In this document: positions 51,873 through 64,000 of the stretch, one piece after another
How positions within the stretch are numbered: the first letter of the stretch is position 1
Layout: each line of letters opens with the position of its first letter
Assembly: GCF_910592395.1 (NCBI RefSeq)
Contig: NC_088310.1
Location: 21,771,501 to 21,835,500 of the forward strand
Length of the DNA: 64,000 bases
Direction of reading: 5' to 3'
Source: Lineus longissimus
Lineage: Eukaryota > Nemertea > Pilidiophora > Heteronemertea > Lineidae
Program-made: the position numbers and the translations under genes
The notes under the pieces: generated by a model
The model's input: the letters and a program-made list of their open reading frames with translations, nothing else
The model's database searches: none
Told to the model about the DNA's origin: nothing

Positions 51873-52862
51873 CGAACAATACAACTCCATAGTAATTCTT
51901 AGCATTTTAGCTCCATAATAATCGCTATACGTGATTCAATATATACCTTTTATTCATACACAACGTGAGAAACTTGTGATTCCTGCCACCTTATTTCAAT
52001 TTCATGTCCACAAATACAATAAAAATCAAATAATCACATCCGTGAAAATGTAATTACCACGCGACAGACAATGCGAAACGGCGATACACTGGATATTAAC
52101 AAAATATTGGTGCTGACAGCTGGTGGTGGCCAAAGTAACTAATGGCCAGTGGTTCATAATGCAATAGTGGGCTGGCCAGAATGAATAAGAAATCTCTACC
52201 GCCATCGCAGACCAATCAAATTTATCAGCACAAGGTGATTATTCCCGTTGGTAGATCAGATACCGGGAGGTCATTACCTTACATTTGTATCTCCGAAGCA
52301 AGACTAGATAATACCCAAGACATTAACCGAATTCTAAGGGTTGTTAGTGGAGGTCTTACAGGAGGCTGGTCACTTGTACACACATCAGCGGCTATCCAAT
52401 TACGACAAAGGAAAATTCCAATCTTCCGCATCTTTAGCGGAAAACCCTTGAGGGACGCCGCGCCAGATTAAACTATCTGGACATGGCGGAATTGGATACG
52501 CTATAGAATAGTGTTGGCTCCTGAGGATTTTCATGCATAGATTAAGAGATCACTAGGATGGAAGTGGTCATTTTAGAATATGGTAGTAAGCATTGTAATT
52601 GTGGTTCAAGTGTGTTGACAATCTGAGCTTAGAGAAACAAACTTAGATGTGAGTTACATTGAGAAGTATAGAAGATTAGAACAACTGGAAATGTATGATC
52701 TGTGAATCCCAGCAACTTTGAAATTGTACCATCGAATATAAGACATGTTAGAGATACACTATGCATCACAATCTTGGGTCAGGGTTCAACATGTCATTTG
52801 TCAGAAATCGCTGTATGACATTGGCAACATAGCTTCTGACCAGTGCTTTATATCAGAATATC

Positions 52863-52911
52863 TTGTCTGTCTGTCTGTCTGTCTGTGTGGATTTTTTTTT
52901 TTTGGGGGGGG
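52863..52911 (+). repeat. (TGTC)n microsatellite followed by T12-G8
   Basis: About five to six TGTC units (52863-52886) are followed by a T run and then a G run: simple-sequence DNA with no coding role. Confidence 0.95.
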
Positions 52912-55838
52912 CACACAACACAGTACACCCTCCTCTACCATTCAATAGTATTTGCAACGTCTTTAAATGGTGTCAAACACAAAACAATTTATTAACATAT
53001 ATCGACCAATAGTATTTTAGAGTACGACTATTCTGAAACCTTTGGCTGAAATATCTGTGAACGGCATGGATCGGTGCATTCAAGGTGGTAGCCCCTAGCG
53101 TCGGGAGGTCAAATTTATGTGAACAGGGCCGGTCAGAGTGATATATGATACAATGCAGATTAGATAATGCAATTATGGCTATTGAACTCTCAATAGTACT
53201 ATCATGCCAACATCGGTCTGATCATTGCGCTAGCATATGCCATGACCACACCCAAACCTCTCTATTTACATCATTTAGAAATCCCCAGCACATGATGCCA
53301 AAATGTGTCTGGTATACACCATACAATAAACTCTGATACGGTACAACACCGGATCATAAGTACTTGGAACAAATGAATGTCTATTTTGTACATATTAGAT
53401 TTTAGAGGATTAAAATAACACAAATTTGCAACAAAGCTATAAGGTAATGATACAGCAGTGATAATGTTTTAAGTTGTGTGTTGGTATTATAATGCATAAA
53501 CGGTTACTTCAGTTTATACAGGGTTCACATATTTTTAAAAGCAGTTATGACACATTCATATGTACCATAATCTTATAGAATGGACGAGTTGTTTGTTTGT
53601 CTAACCTAATGTATGGTCTGTATACACATGACAAAAATATGCCTATAAGGAAGGATGTGACGGAGTGTTAAAAATCTGAATCCAAGCTGATCAGGAATAA
53701 ACATTATTAAAGGATGTATGCATCTCATAAGAATAGGAGGGAAGTAAATACAATGTAATGTACCGATTTATTGCACGTTGTCTATTCTATTTTTAAGTGA
53801 GCCTTAAAGAATAGCCTACCAACAAGTTTCCATTGCGACAGTGCAGTCCTATGAAATATGTATCCCCTCTTTCCAAGGGCACTATATTATTCTATCAGAA
53901 ACACAGCAACAACAATGGATATAAAGCAACGAAAAAAGTAAAGTTTTCGGATTTTTCATATTCAACAGGACAAGACGTTTAAAAAGAAAATGGTTAAACA
54001 GAAACGATTTACTTGTATTGAGTGTATGGCAAAAATTGATGTGACAATGTTTTCAGCTATTGGCGAAATACGCCTCGGGTGTTTTATTCGTTGTGCGTTG
54101 GGCTACCTGCTTTGGAATATTGTGTTCTTTTCAATGGCAATGGAACACCACTAGACGATATTGTTTCGATCATAAATCTGCTCTTAAAGGGAAATGAATC
54201 TGTATGATGGAATATTGTAACTGCTTTTAGAAGTCGTGGTTGTTCGCAATTAGGTGGTACATTTCATGTTGTTGATTTGTTGCAAATATTGTATTGATTT
54301 CGTCATTATTTTCCTTCACACATTGAAATGAACTATCTGCTAAGGAGCACGAATACAAAACATTTGCATAAAACAATTCCTTGGCTACTGCACTAGAGCA
54401 TCAAATATTTAGAAACGATTGCTTAGTTGCATTTCTTAAGACCACTTCAGAATGGTGTTTGAATATGATTTTAGTACAAGTCCATATTCATATCACATGC
54501 CCAGTTAAAACCTGTAATGGAGTTCGTGCTATTGTGACTCGTGCTAATACGAGAAAATTCGTTAAGAGTGCTTAACGACCAAATGGACATCAGACCAGTT
54601 CCCTTTTAAAAGTTGAAATGTTCTTCCGCCAAAATGCAAGCATTCTACAAATAATGTCTATTTCAATTGTGGGTTGGAAAATTGTACCCTTTCTCTCTAT
54701 TCCTTCAATAAAGAGCCTATCAGATGATAATCGCTTAATATGACCCATTTTGTGATAAAAAAACATTAAGAAATAATCTTTATAAATGACAGCATAGCAC
54801 ACAGAGCTGAGATATGTTCTGTTTGATTTAGATTTTAATTTATCCCAAATTAGTCTTGTGATGACAAAATTACAACCAGAAGGCTGGACTACGTTCATTT
54901 CAAGAAGCAAATTCAATTGTCTTGATCATTGACATATTTCAGAATTCGTACACGTTTGTCCTGATCAGTAAACATTATATTGATATTTCTACGGTTCTGA
55001 TCAATGGGTCAATTTAGGTTTTTGTCCATTTCGCAATGATGCAAGAGAAGTAGTTATAAGCAGCACATTACATGCGAGTGGTAGAGTAAACAGTTCTTGC
55101 GGGTTTAAAATCCTCAAAGTTTATTCAGGCAGTAGTAAAAGATTGGACATTCACCGATTAACATTTTCAAATATTTGTACTGCGCCAACATCATACACAT
55201 GTAAATTGGCTGAAATTGCTGGGAACTGGGTCAATTATGTAAATCAGGTAGGAACCAGTGTGACCACAGTTGGCTAAATCCCTACCCAGGGGCGATATAT
55301 TCAGGACAGTGAATTTAAATTGCATTTGAAAAAGAAAACATCAGTTAAATCCTGTTTTAGGCCGAAGGAAAAGTGGTAAAGTACACAAGTTCATTTGCAC
55401 AAGCGGGTTACCACAGCTTTTTTTAAGGGTTTAAATCAATTTTGTTCTAAATGTGATTACACTAAGATATCCTGTTACAAGTGCCGAAGGGTTTACTTAA
55501 GTGGATTAAAGTCTCCACCCCAGAAAAGCCATTGGGATTTTGATTTTACTCATCCCAAGTAAAGTATAAAGGTAACAGTACATATGTCACAGGTAGGAAC
55601 GATTTCTTGTTCCAATGTTATGAAGGTACCCATCATTAGAATATGTGTTATGCATTTGACAAGATGTAAATAAAAAATGGATCCATGCCACTGGAGCCAA
55701 AATTCCAATTAACCTTAGCCCTTCAGCCATCTCGGGGGTACTACTCCCGCCATACAGTAATTGGGAGTCCCATTTGCCTTATAACTTTTATGATTCACGA
55801 TAAAATATCAGTTGACCTGTACTGAAGGTGGTGTTGGT

Positions 55839-55865
55839 GGGGGGGGGGGGGGCGGGGGGGGGGGG
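55839..55865 (+). repeat. Poly-G tract (27 bases, one C interruption)
   Basis: Fourteen G, one C, then twelve G. This is a guanine-rich tract able to form quadruplexes and prone to length error in sequencing and assembly. Similar tracts occur at 18079-18089 (G), 23222-23236 (C), 30260-30274 (G) and 61978-61990 (C). Confidence 0.95.
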
Positions 55866-58800
55866 CTGCTGCTCTTATGATTTAACAAAAATATAATCTG
55901 CAGCATACAATTTTGCAAAAGACATACTTGGTATCCAATGATATTGCCAGCCAATTAAAGCTTTGACTCATAATATACATGTAATTACTCGATTTGATGG
56001 GGACAAGTCCTGGACCGGCTGATTTGAAATGCAACCAAACTTCGGAATTGCAGACAGTGGCCTGTTACATTATTTGCATCAAATTTGCAAATTTATCATA
56101 TTGCACTTGTAATGAATTCCTTGCCCACACCTGGCTAACATTTTTGTTCATGCGGGCGTAATAAATCATGGGACTCTCGGAGAATTCTAAATAGTTGGTG
56201 ATATTCACAATATTACCAGCTGGATTTTGCCTCAACGAACACCAGCACATGATACCACTAATATGAATGCCGATTGTTGCTCACACGAAATGGTGTTTCA
56301 AAAGGCAAAACAAAACAAAGATGATGTAGGGAAAGCCCTTTACTAGTTTGTCCAATAGTTATCATTATAAAGTTACAACTGCATTTCTAAAACATGACTG
56401 TTTCTTTCCCCAGAGGGCTAACCAAACGAATACAACAATCGCCCAGCAATATTTGTCCTAATAAACCTTCAGCTGGAATAAAAATACAATCTCATCATTA
56501 TCCCGATCAGTCATCGCCAAGGTGTAATGAAAAGGAATTAAGTGATAATAATTGGGGTCTGTCAATGTGTAGATGATTTTCCGGTAATTATTTTTTTAAC
56601 CACGAAGTGGTATTGATGTATATCTGGGTAGAAGTGGTCTTTTCTCAAAGGTAAAATGTTGCGGAAAATGGAATAAAAGAATAATATGTCTGGTAATTTT
56701 GACTAAGGATACCATTGAAATGTATCAGTTGTCCAGGAAATCCATCAGAGATTATAATACACCCTCTGCTGTCAATATTCATGTAAAGTTATTAGTTGCT
56801 TGGACAGGCCTAGCAGGAGGCCACCAGACTCTGAGAGGCGAGGCTGGTGGATGTATATGATACTAATTGCAGCCAAAGAAGCATTTGCCATATTCTTCCA
56901 CTTCTGCAACGTTTATCAAGTGCTGTACTTAGTTGGCCGATTGGTAACCATAGTCTGTTAATGAAAGCTCGAAGGCCCGACATTGTCCAGAACAATTTCT
57001 TGAAATCTCCACTGCAACTAAACAATGCATAGCAGATGTGATAGCATGTCTACCCAAAGTATATCAATGGTATCGAAAATATAGTTAGCAGGCTTTTAGG
57101 TTGTAGTGGATACATTCACTTAGTTAAATGACTGGCGAGTAAAGAAAGACAAGGGGCCATAGCCACCAGGCTACTTGCGTCACTCATGACCTTTGTTTCC
57201 CGACAATGGCCAAAATGGTGGATATGGCAACGTTGCTACTTATAATTCCCCCGGGAAGTAACATTAGTGACAACAATGTCCACTTGTGCGTTGCAACTTC
57301 AATATCGTATTTAGAGTCTTTTTACCATGTTGCATTAGGTTTGGATTACATGTCGTACACTCTCCCAAGGTAATTGAAGGACAAGAAAGATATGTGGTTC
57401 TTCGTTGGACATCTAAGTGGTAACTCATTCATTCTAAACCCTTCAGCACAATAGCCGCCTTGAGGTTTCTATGATATTTTATGTGTAATACGAACCCTGC
57501 GACCAGAGCAGAATAATATTCCTTAAGACGGGTTCGGTCGTATTTCAGGTCGAAGATCACTCGCTTGCCTACTACCGGCATTGTTATCAACATTCTGCAG
57601 AAAAGAGGGATCCAAACCCCATGGTAGGGTTTTACCTTAAATGCCAGCCACATCAAGGCAAATATAACAACCAGCCATTGTCTTCTGTACGGCATAAAAA
57701 ATACACAGATTCGTTGGCATATGCAGCCGTTTTTCTGTTAGTTCTCTTGGGGGGGTTCAGTCTTAGAACCCGTTTCCGGGAAAGGAGTTGCCGGTTAGAA
57801 CCTGATGGATAGGCTACTGCCTTTTCTGCTTCACCAAACGGAAGTGTTCCTTTGGGCATCTTGCGTAATATTTTCTATCGTGACACTTCGCTGGGAGCTT
57901 TGATGCTGAGACTATAATGCTTCGGCAAGGATCTGTTGAAACATTTTTTGTAGGTTTGGTACATTCTGGTAAATAATCACGAAGGAAGTGTTTATGTTGA
58001 ACAATACGTTTATTGGCCTCTTTAGTAGAAAATAATTTTTTGCATGACTTTGTTCAGGCATAAAAAATACAGTAGGCAGAATGCATTTGCGCAAGACAAC
58101 TTAGTTGTGATTAAATGATAAGAAATCGAATATGATTATTTCTAAACATCATATCATAGCTGACAGTTATTTGGACAGATTAACGTCATAAACCCATTGT
58201 TCTTTGTCATTACATCAATCATGTACCCTGCCATAAGAGTGAACCTTTTGGACAACAAACATTTGCAAACCATTTTCAGAAGCAGTAGCCAACTCTCGGC
58301 TTGTTTACCAGTCTATTTTCTCGCTCCTCTTCAGGACAATTAGTGCGCCCTTGACATGATGGATGAAGGTCTACCACACAGGTGATCATATTGACATTGT
58401 TCACATAGGAAAGACCCTTCAGAGCAGATCTAATGGATTGTATGGTAGAACCATCATCACCCTCATAACCACTCAATCTGGTGTCCAAATGATATCTCAC
58501 TTCAGGTCACTCGAACCACATAACATTTCGAACTACTGCTCCTCGTAAACAAATGTATGGATGTATCAACAGATTATCCCAGGTTTCCCAGACTACTGTC
58601 CATCAAACCCGGCCTGAATCAGACTGATATTGTTCATTCCAATTGATCTGATTGTGGACAAGGACTGTGCTCCACTTTGATATCATCTGTTAATTATTTT
58701 GAGATTTGTTTTCATTTATATTTTCCACTTAGTACCGTTTTTGACCAATTTTGGAAAGTGTGGAATTAGATGGAAAGTAGCCAACGCGAAGTCCTAACTG

Positions 58801-60549
58801 CAGTAACATTCACATGTAACTATCACCACCTGGTTGAAAGAAAACTGAAAACTAAGGGTTTATGATATTTCACCACTAAGTTATGTAATAGTCAGACTTT
58901 GATGATAAAGTTTAAGATCTTTCATTTTGAGCCTTAAGACATGTAAGACTTGTGCTCGTCTTCCCACAACGTTTTTGCTTACATTTTCATTATTTTGAGC
59001 ACAAGTTAATTAACACAAGATATACTAAGGATTCCAAAGAAGTCCTTTTTGCATAAAATAAGTCTCCGCCTGTGCGTGTATCTTTGTGTGTCACATCAGT
59101 GCATGTACAAGAAGCCCTTGAAGAAACTTTAATGAGCAAATGATAACATGAAATTCTCTTATGTACCTTACAAAAACCAAGCAAATTATTGATTTTCACA
59201 AAACTAGATAGAAAACACGGCGGAACTAGACTGTCAGCTAAGGATGGCATGTACTGCGGAAGCATCAGTGCCGCACTGGCCAGAGGGGAGAACATACCCA
59301 TTATTCTGATTACTGTTCTAGTCTTGTTAAGATATTCTGCTGGTGCAAAGAGATTTGATCAATATTTTGCAACAAGCACTGTGTAATATCATTTGTACAT
59401 ATATGAGGCAGTGTAAGGGCTGACATTGCCAATACATTTTTGACCATTGGAGTTTATTTTTTTGAGTAGGAATCATGATATGAAGAGATATTGCTGCTGC
59501 CAATGTCTGGATCAGACCTGCCTAGATTTTTCACCCACCCTTCCCATCAATTGAGAGTGCACCAACAAAATTAAGGTGTATAATCTAATCGAAAGCCACA
59601 TTGAAGAGGCAGATGGTGTTTTATTGAATGGTCTGAGCCAGCATTTCTTCATGCAGTCCAAATGGTAAATTCCTGGCCACTCAAGCTGGAATAATTATGG
59701 ATGGTATAAGGACTCTCAAGAGGGAATAGGCATATATGCATTCAGCTAAAGGCATATCTAACAGATGCCAATTGCATGGCTAATGAAGTACTAGAATTTT
59801 GAAGAGAGGCATGCAGACCCCAATGCTGGCGTGTTGTTGAAAATGTCTATGATGGAAAATTATCCAAAGGCTGGCATAAAAACGTTACTCTATTGGGGAG
59901 AAAGAAGCAATGGCTGATTCGATGGTGATATTCCAGACGAAATATTGTAGTGACAGATGAAATTCGATCCAATGAAAGTGGACTGGCTACTTATCTCAAA
60001 GCAAAGATTTGCCATGCTATCCCGCACAAAATAGATCGCTACCGCAAACCGTCTTGCGCAAAGCAAACAACCCAATACCATTGCAACAAAAAATGCAAGC
60101 TGATCTAAATTTCAAATGACATTCCTTATCAACTTTCCATACAGTAACTGAAGACTTGTTTCAGATTTTTTGACAACGCTAAGGTATCATTTCGTCTTGT
60201 GGTATATCAATTTGTTATTCATTATGCATGTATAGTCTCCAATGTCCAACTCAGTATTTGCTCAGCGCTGATGTGACAACCCTCACAGCTCTATTAGTCC
60301 TCTCTAGGGAAAGTCCCATTCACTGATGGATCAAAGTCATTCAGATCTAATGGATTTTCTACTATAATGTAAAACTACTGTCAGTCGAGTTGACATACGG
60401 CTACTACGAGCCAGTTATGAATGGACGACACATCCTTTGGTCAGCCAATTATGTTCACCAAACTACTCTAAAAACGGATTAGACTTTTTTGGGGAGTTTT
60501 TTCAAGGGTGAGAAATAAGTTTGTGGGTATTGGATCCATTGATCAAGTT

Positions 60550-60563
60550 ATTACCATGGAAAC
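60550..60563. promoter_or_regulatory. X-box-like site, first of an inverted pair
   Basis: ATTACCATGGAAAC is the reverse complement of GTTTCCATGGTAAT. Together with the site at 60645 it forms a 13-bp perfect inverted repeat (TTACCATGGAAAC / GTTTCCATGGTAA) separated by about 80 bases. Both copies fit the RFX X-box layout. Confidence 0.4.
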
Positions 60564-60644
60564 AGTCAAAACCTGAGCCTGTAACCAGATTAGCCTCTAT
60601 TATGCCCCACTGCTCTGGTATCGCTCCTCTGACTAACCCCTCTA

Positions 60645-60658
60645 GTTTCCATGGTAAC
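60645..60658. promoter_or_regulatory. X-box-like site GTTTCCATGGTAAC, second of an inverted pair
   Basis: A good match to the RFX X-box (GTTNCCATGGNAAC). It mirrors the site at 60550. Paired X-boxes can support cooperative binding; the alternative explanation is that these are ends of a small decayed inverted-repeat element. Confidence 0.42.
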
Positions 60659-63600
60659 CAAATTCTGTCCATGATTTGGTGCTTGCATCACGATTGGAGA
60701 TGAAAAATTTTATTAGATAAGAAACAAAGACGGGGAAGTGGGCATTTTTTTACAAATGAATACTTGATTAGAAATGGTCTGAAATCATTCACTGACAGAG
60801 TAATGGACAGTTTCGATCAATGGACATCCGCTGGGAATAACACATGCTGATCTCAGAATTAGAATTCAGTGCGGGCACCTGGATTTCGTGTCATAACATA
60901 ATTTAGATTTAAAATGCAACCCCAGTTTTGATTAAATTCGGTTACCCAGTGCTTTCGGGATTTATTGGACTTGTCTAGAAGTCAAGCTTGATCTTTGGAA
61001 TGTGGCAATATCTTTTGAGGAGGATTATTCCTTGCATTCCTTCTCTTGACTTGTGTGGGTGTTACAACTGATTGTGAATTTTATTTTGGTCTTTTTTCTG
61101 ACACAGACGGAATCAAACTTCGTAGAAAAGGACGGATAAACTTTGATATAAAACCAAAAGCTAATAAACTGATATACACTGTCAGCGACCAAAGCAGACA
61201 TGACTTTGGCCTTTAGATGACCTTGGGAAATAAACCTATCGTAATCGATGGCCAAATGATTGTAATACATTTCCTTTTGATTACATTTAGGCAAAGCTTT
61301 GATTTTGGTCAAGATGCATTTGGAAGTCAAGCAATCATCTGAACTATTGGCAACCAACGGCAACTCAAGCATTCGGGGTTAAAACATTTCAAGGAGTTTG
61401 ACCAGGAATTATGGCATATCTGAAAGGTAATCAATCAGCTCTGGTTACCCTGATGTAGCAGATCCTGTTCTTACAGGCAACCACATGTTTCCAGCCATAG
61501 CAAGAATTGTCACCAAGTCAATGCCTCCCGGCCTATTATTGGATTCCTCTCATCAGGCTATGATGTTGCTGCTTTCCAACCTGTCAAACCGCGAAGTAGC
61601 ATGGATCAAAAATCACAAAATATCCGAAACAGTGCATACACGTAGTTTCTCGTGGCGTATGCTGCTGCAACATAGCACTGTGAACAATACAGAGAAAACA
61701 CATAGGAGTGGTTGCATTAATGAACAAGTGAATGTAATTTCAGATAAATTCTGGATCAACTAACAGTAAGCTAGATGTTTTTGAGGCGGATTTCGGGGGA
61801 ACTGCTCCCCGACCAAATATTTAACTTTATGTCACAGAGACTCCAGAAATTTCGGATGACCTTATGTAGCCAGAAACATGATTATGCCTTTGCAACACCT
61901 CTGGTGTTAAGTAAAGAAGAGTTCAAGATTCACACTTTAAATTTACAGTTCGATCAAAAGGTTTTGATCTGAGACTTCCCCCCCCCCCCCTCAGTCTGGA
62001 CAGTTATGTCACCTCTGCCGCACAAGCTTATTTATATTAAGGGATGTCATCATATTGAACTTATGTAGTCAAGTTGAAGTTAGCATTGTGTCCATCCAAG
62101 GTGTTGAAAACCAAGGGGTTCCCACACATCATGTCAGTAGGAGACCCACCTTTTGATTTACACCTATTCACGTCAATAATTTCATATACAAGGTGAAACT
62201 GAGTGATATACAAGTAGGCCTATTAAAACCAGATGGTCTCTTCCAATTGGGCACTTGTGGTTTTAATGCGGGCAACATCCTCTTCAACATTCCAGTAACG
62301 GCCAAATACCAATTGTGATCACCGAGCAATGCAATTCACTTGGTTTATAGTACTCTGCTATGACTGAGCTCGAGATGATAGCCCCTAATAAAGAGAAAAC
62401 ATACTTGATAAACACCCATGGAATCTTTTTTCACTGATTAAAACTTGAAAAAAAACCTGGGAGCAGAATGTGTGAAAACCACTACAGTGTCGTCTGTCGA
62501 TTATTACTTGACACTCTCCATATGATTGTCTATGTCAAATAACATCATCCCTTGAAGATAGACTGCGAAAAATTCAATATACTGCAATAAACCAGATGTC
62601 ACCACTAGAATCTGCTATCTGATGACAGGTTTCACAACCCCTTCCAACGACGATGGTCTGTCTAGTCATCATATCCTTTGTTAACTCATTTACACGACAC
62701 TCGCAAATCATGAGAAAATCTCCTAAAATACTTGTATACACGTCGTAATTAGTCGTTTCACAGTTGGTTCCACTGTCTTAGTGAATTAACTGGTAAAGCC
62801 GTCTTTATATAGCTCTCATCCATGGAAAATTTGGTTTTTACTGTTTTGAGAGGATTGCATCAGATAATAATCCCTTTACATGACCTGCAGTTTCTTAATA
62901 GGAGGGGTTAAGTCCTTGAACTGAACCGAAGTGTCTGTTTTTAAAACAAAACAACATGACATGTGTCTTGTGTGGTTGACCTTGCCCACGTCAGATATCA
63001 CCTTGAGAGTCCTGTTCCTCTATCATCAAAAACATCGATGAAGTAACTTGAGCTGTGAAAGGTTGATGGTTGAGTGTCAGAGGAAGCATGGGACATTGTT
63101 AACATCGTCAGTGACCTGGACTGGTTCATTGAAAGAACATATAGCTTCTTGTCCAGTGTTTGACCTGCTTTAACTCCCGGCCATCGACATTTCCAAAGAA
63201 GACATAAGCTATTATAATGTGCTATTGCATATTATACTATTGAAGGTTAATCATATATGTATAGTACTATTGGCTAGTCTTATGTCTTTGTTGAATGATG
63301 TTTATATCCAGCACATGTATGATATGTCATGTCGGTCTGGCCATTGAGGCCAGGTCAAGCCCAGGAAACGCTATATAAACAGCTGCCACTGGCTGTTCCA
63401 GACACCAATCTATGAAGTGGACATGACAAATTTTATCGTTGACCTCCTTCAAAAAACGCAGTTGGACCAATCTCTGGCTACAGCAGGAATCTTCGTTCTT
63501 TTCTTGCCGCTGTGTCATTTTCTACTGAATAAAAACAGCAAGAAAATTAGCCAGTGGGTAATTGCAGTTTTTAACTGACCTTGCTAGCAGTTCACATGGG

Positions 63601-64000
63601 GTGAAAACGGCTGAAAGAACATACTTTTCAATGAAGGTAACTGGCCTGATTAGCCTGGAATTTTGTCCAGGCTTAGTAGGGCCATTTTCAGTACTTTGAG
63701 CCCAAGTTGCATCATGGGGAATTCCTCTGGAGCTGTAAGCTGTCCCTGGAATCGACTCGCCTTAAGTGAACTTCTTGCAAGATTCTTCATGCTGTGCATT
63801 GGAATGATATGGCCAGTGCAAGCAGGTCAAACGGCCCATGAAGCCAAAACCAATGCTATGCACTTAGAAGTGAGAAAGTATTATCTGACAGTTATTGCTG
63901 GAAAACTTCAAGCTTAACTGGGGGTCAGGGAAGAATTGCACCAGCCACCGACTTTTGTCATTAGTATTTATTCTTCATCCTCCGGCATGGCCCTGGGGCA

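Larger units (their letters stand above)
41647..64000 (-). other. BCL11: Upstream intron / 5' region of BCL11, no confirmed exon
   Basis: The finger-1 exon needs an upstream exon ending in phase 1. I checked minus-strand ATG codons followed by a Ser codon for an MSRRKQ-like start and found none, so the canonical exon 1 is probably beyond the window. A minus-strand frame at 46964-47090 has a compatible phase but a weak donor (see findings). The rest is AT-rich non-coding sequence with X-box-like sites (44579, 60550, 60645), a hairpin (42610), small repeats and poly-G tracts. Confidence 0.6.

Noticed and set aside
1-64000. CRISPR arrays, bacterial operons, mobile prokaryotic elements or viral genes
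   Set aside because: The window is metazoan: spliced BCL11 exons, long introns, microsatellites. No regularly spaced direct repeats with unique spacers and no prokaryotic gene clusters were seen.

Overview
This window is metazoan nuclear DNA. It is AT-rich, has very low gene density, contains short homopolymer-G/C tracts and microsatellites, and carries two protein-coding exons with canonical GT-AG splice sites separated by an intron of about 26 kb. The only gene that can be identified with confidence is the BCL11 (BCL11A/BCL11B, CTIP1/CTIP2) zinc-finger transcription factor, on the minus strand. It has vertebrate-like domain content but shows features of an invertebrate orthologue from before the A/B duplication: one gene, a divergent middle, and different zinc ligands in the first and last fingers. 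The species cannot be named from the sequence. An invertebrate bilaterian with a large intron-rich genome (for example a marine deuterostome or a lophotrochozoan) fits.

Layout, left to right. 1-13082: 3' flank and probable 3' UTR of BCL11, with no convincing gene; it contains an array of five same-strand CCAAT boxes (11287-11406) followed by a TATA-like motif, and an X-box palindrome. 13083-15331: the large 3' coding exon with six C2H2-type fingers. 15332-41220: the intron joining it to the next exon. This intron holds a CpG-rich pocket with a well-placed short plus-strand ORF (18768-18881) and a second CpG-rich zone (35.7-36.4 kb). In that second zone a minus-strand mini-exon (35712-35757) starts with ATG and ends in a good donor whose phase fits the BCL11 3' exon exactly, so it is a candidate alternative first exon. 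41221-41646: the upstream BCL11 exon with the N-terminal finger; its splice phase matches the 3' exon and rebuilds the family motif across the junction. 41647-64000: upstream intron or 5' flank. No exon encoding the expected MSRRKQ-type NuRD-recruiting N terminus was found here, so the canonical first exon probably lies beyond position 64000.

The two coding exons together give about 891 residues without exon 1, in the size range of vertebrate BCL11A/B. The protein would be a nuclear sequence-specific repressor and neural or haematopoietic-type regulator. Two PxD/NLS peptides resemble CtBP-docking motifs. The rest of the window is non-coding. Its most notable content is candidate regulatory DNA (RFX-type X-boxes, the CCAAT array, an alternative promoter) and small local duplications and hairpins.
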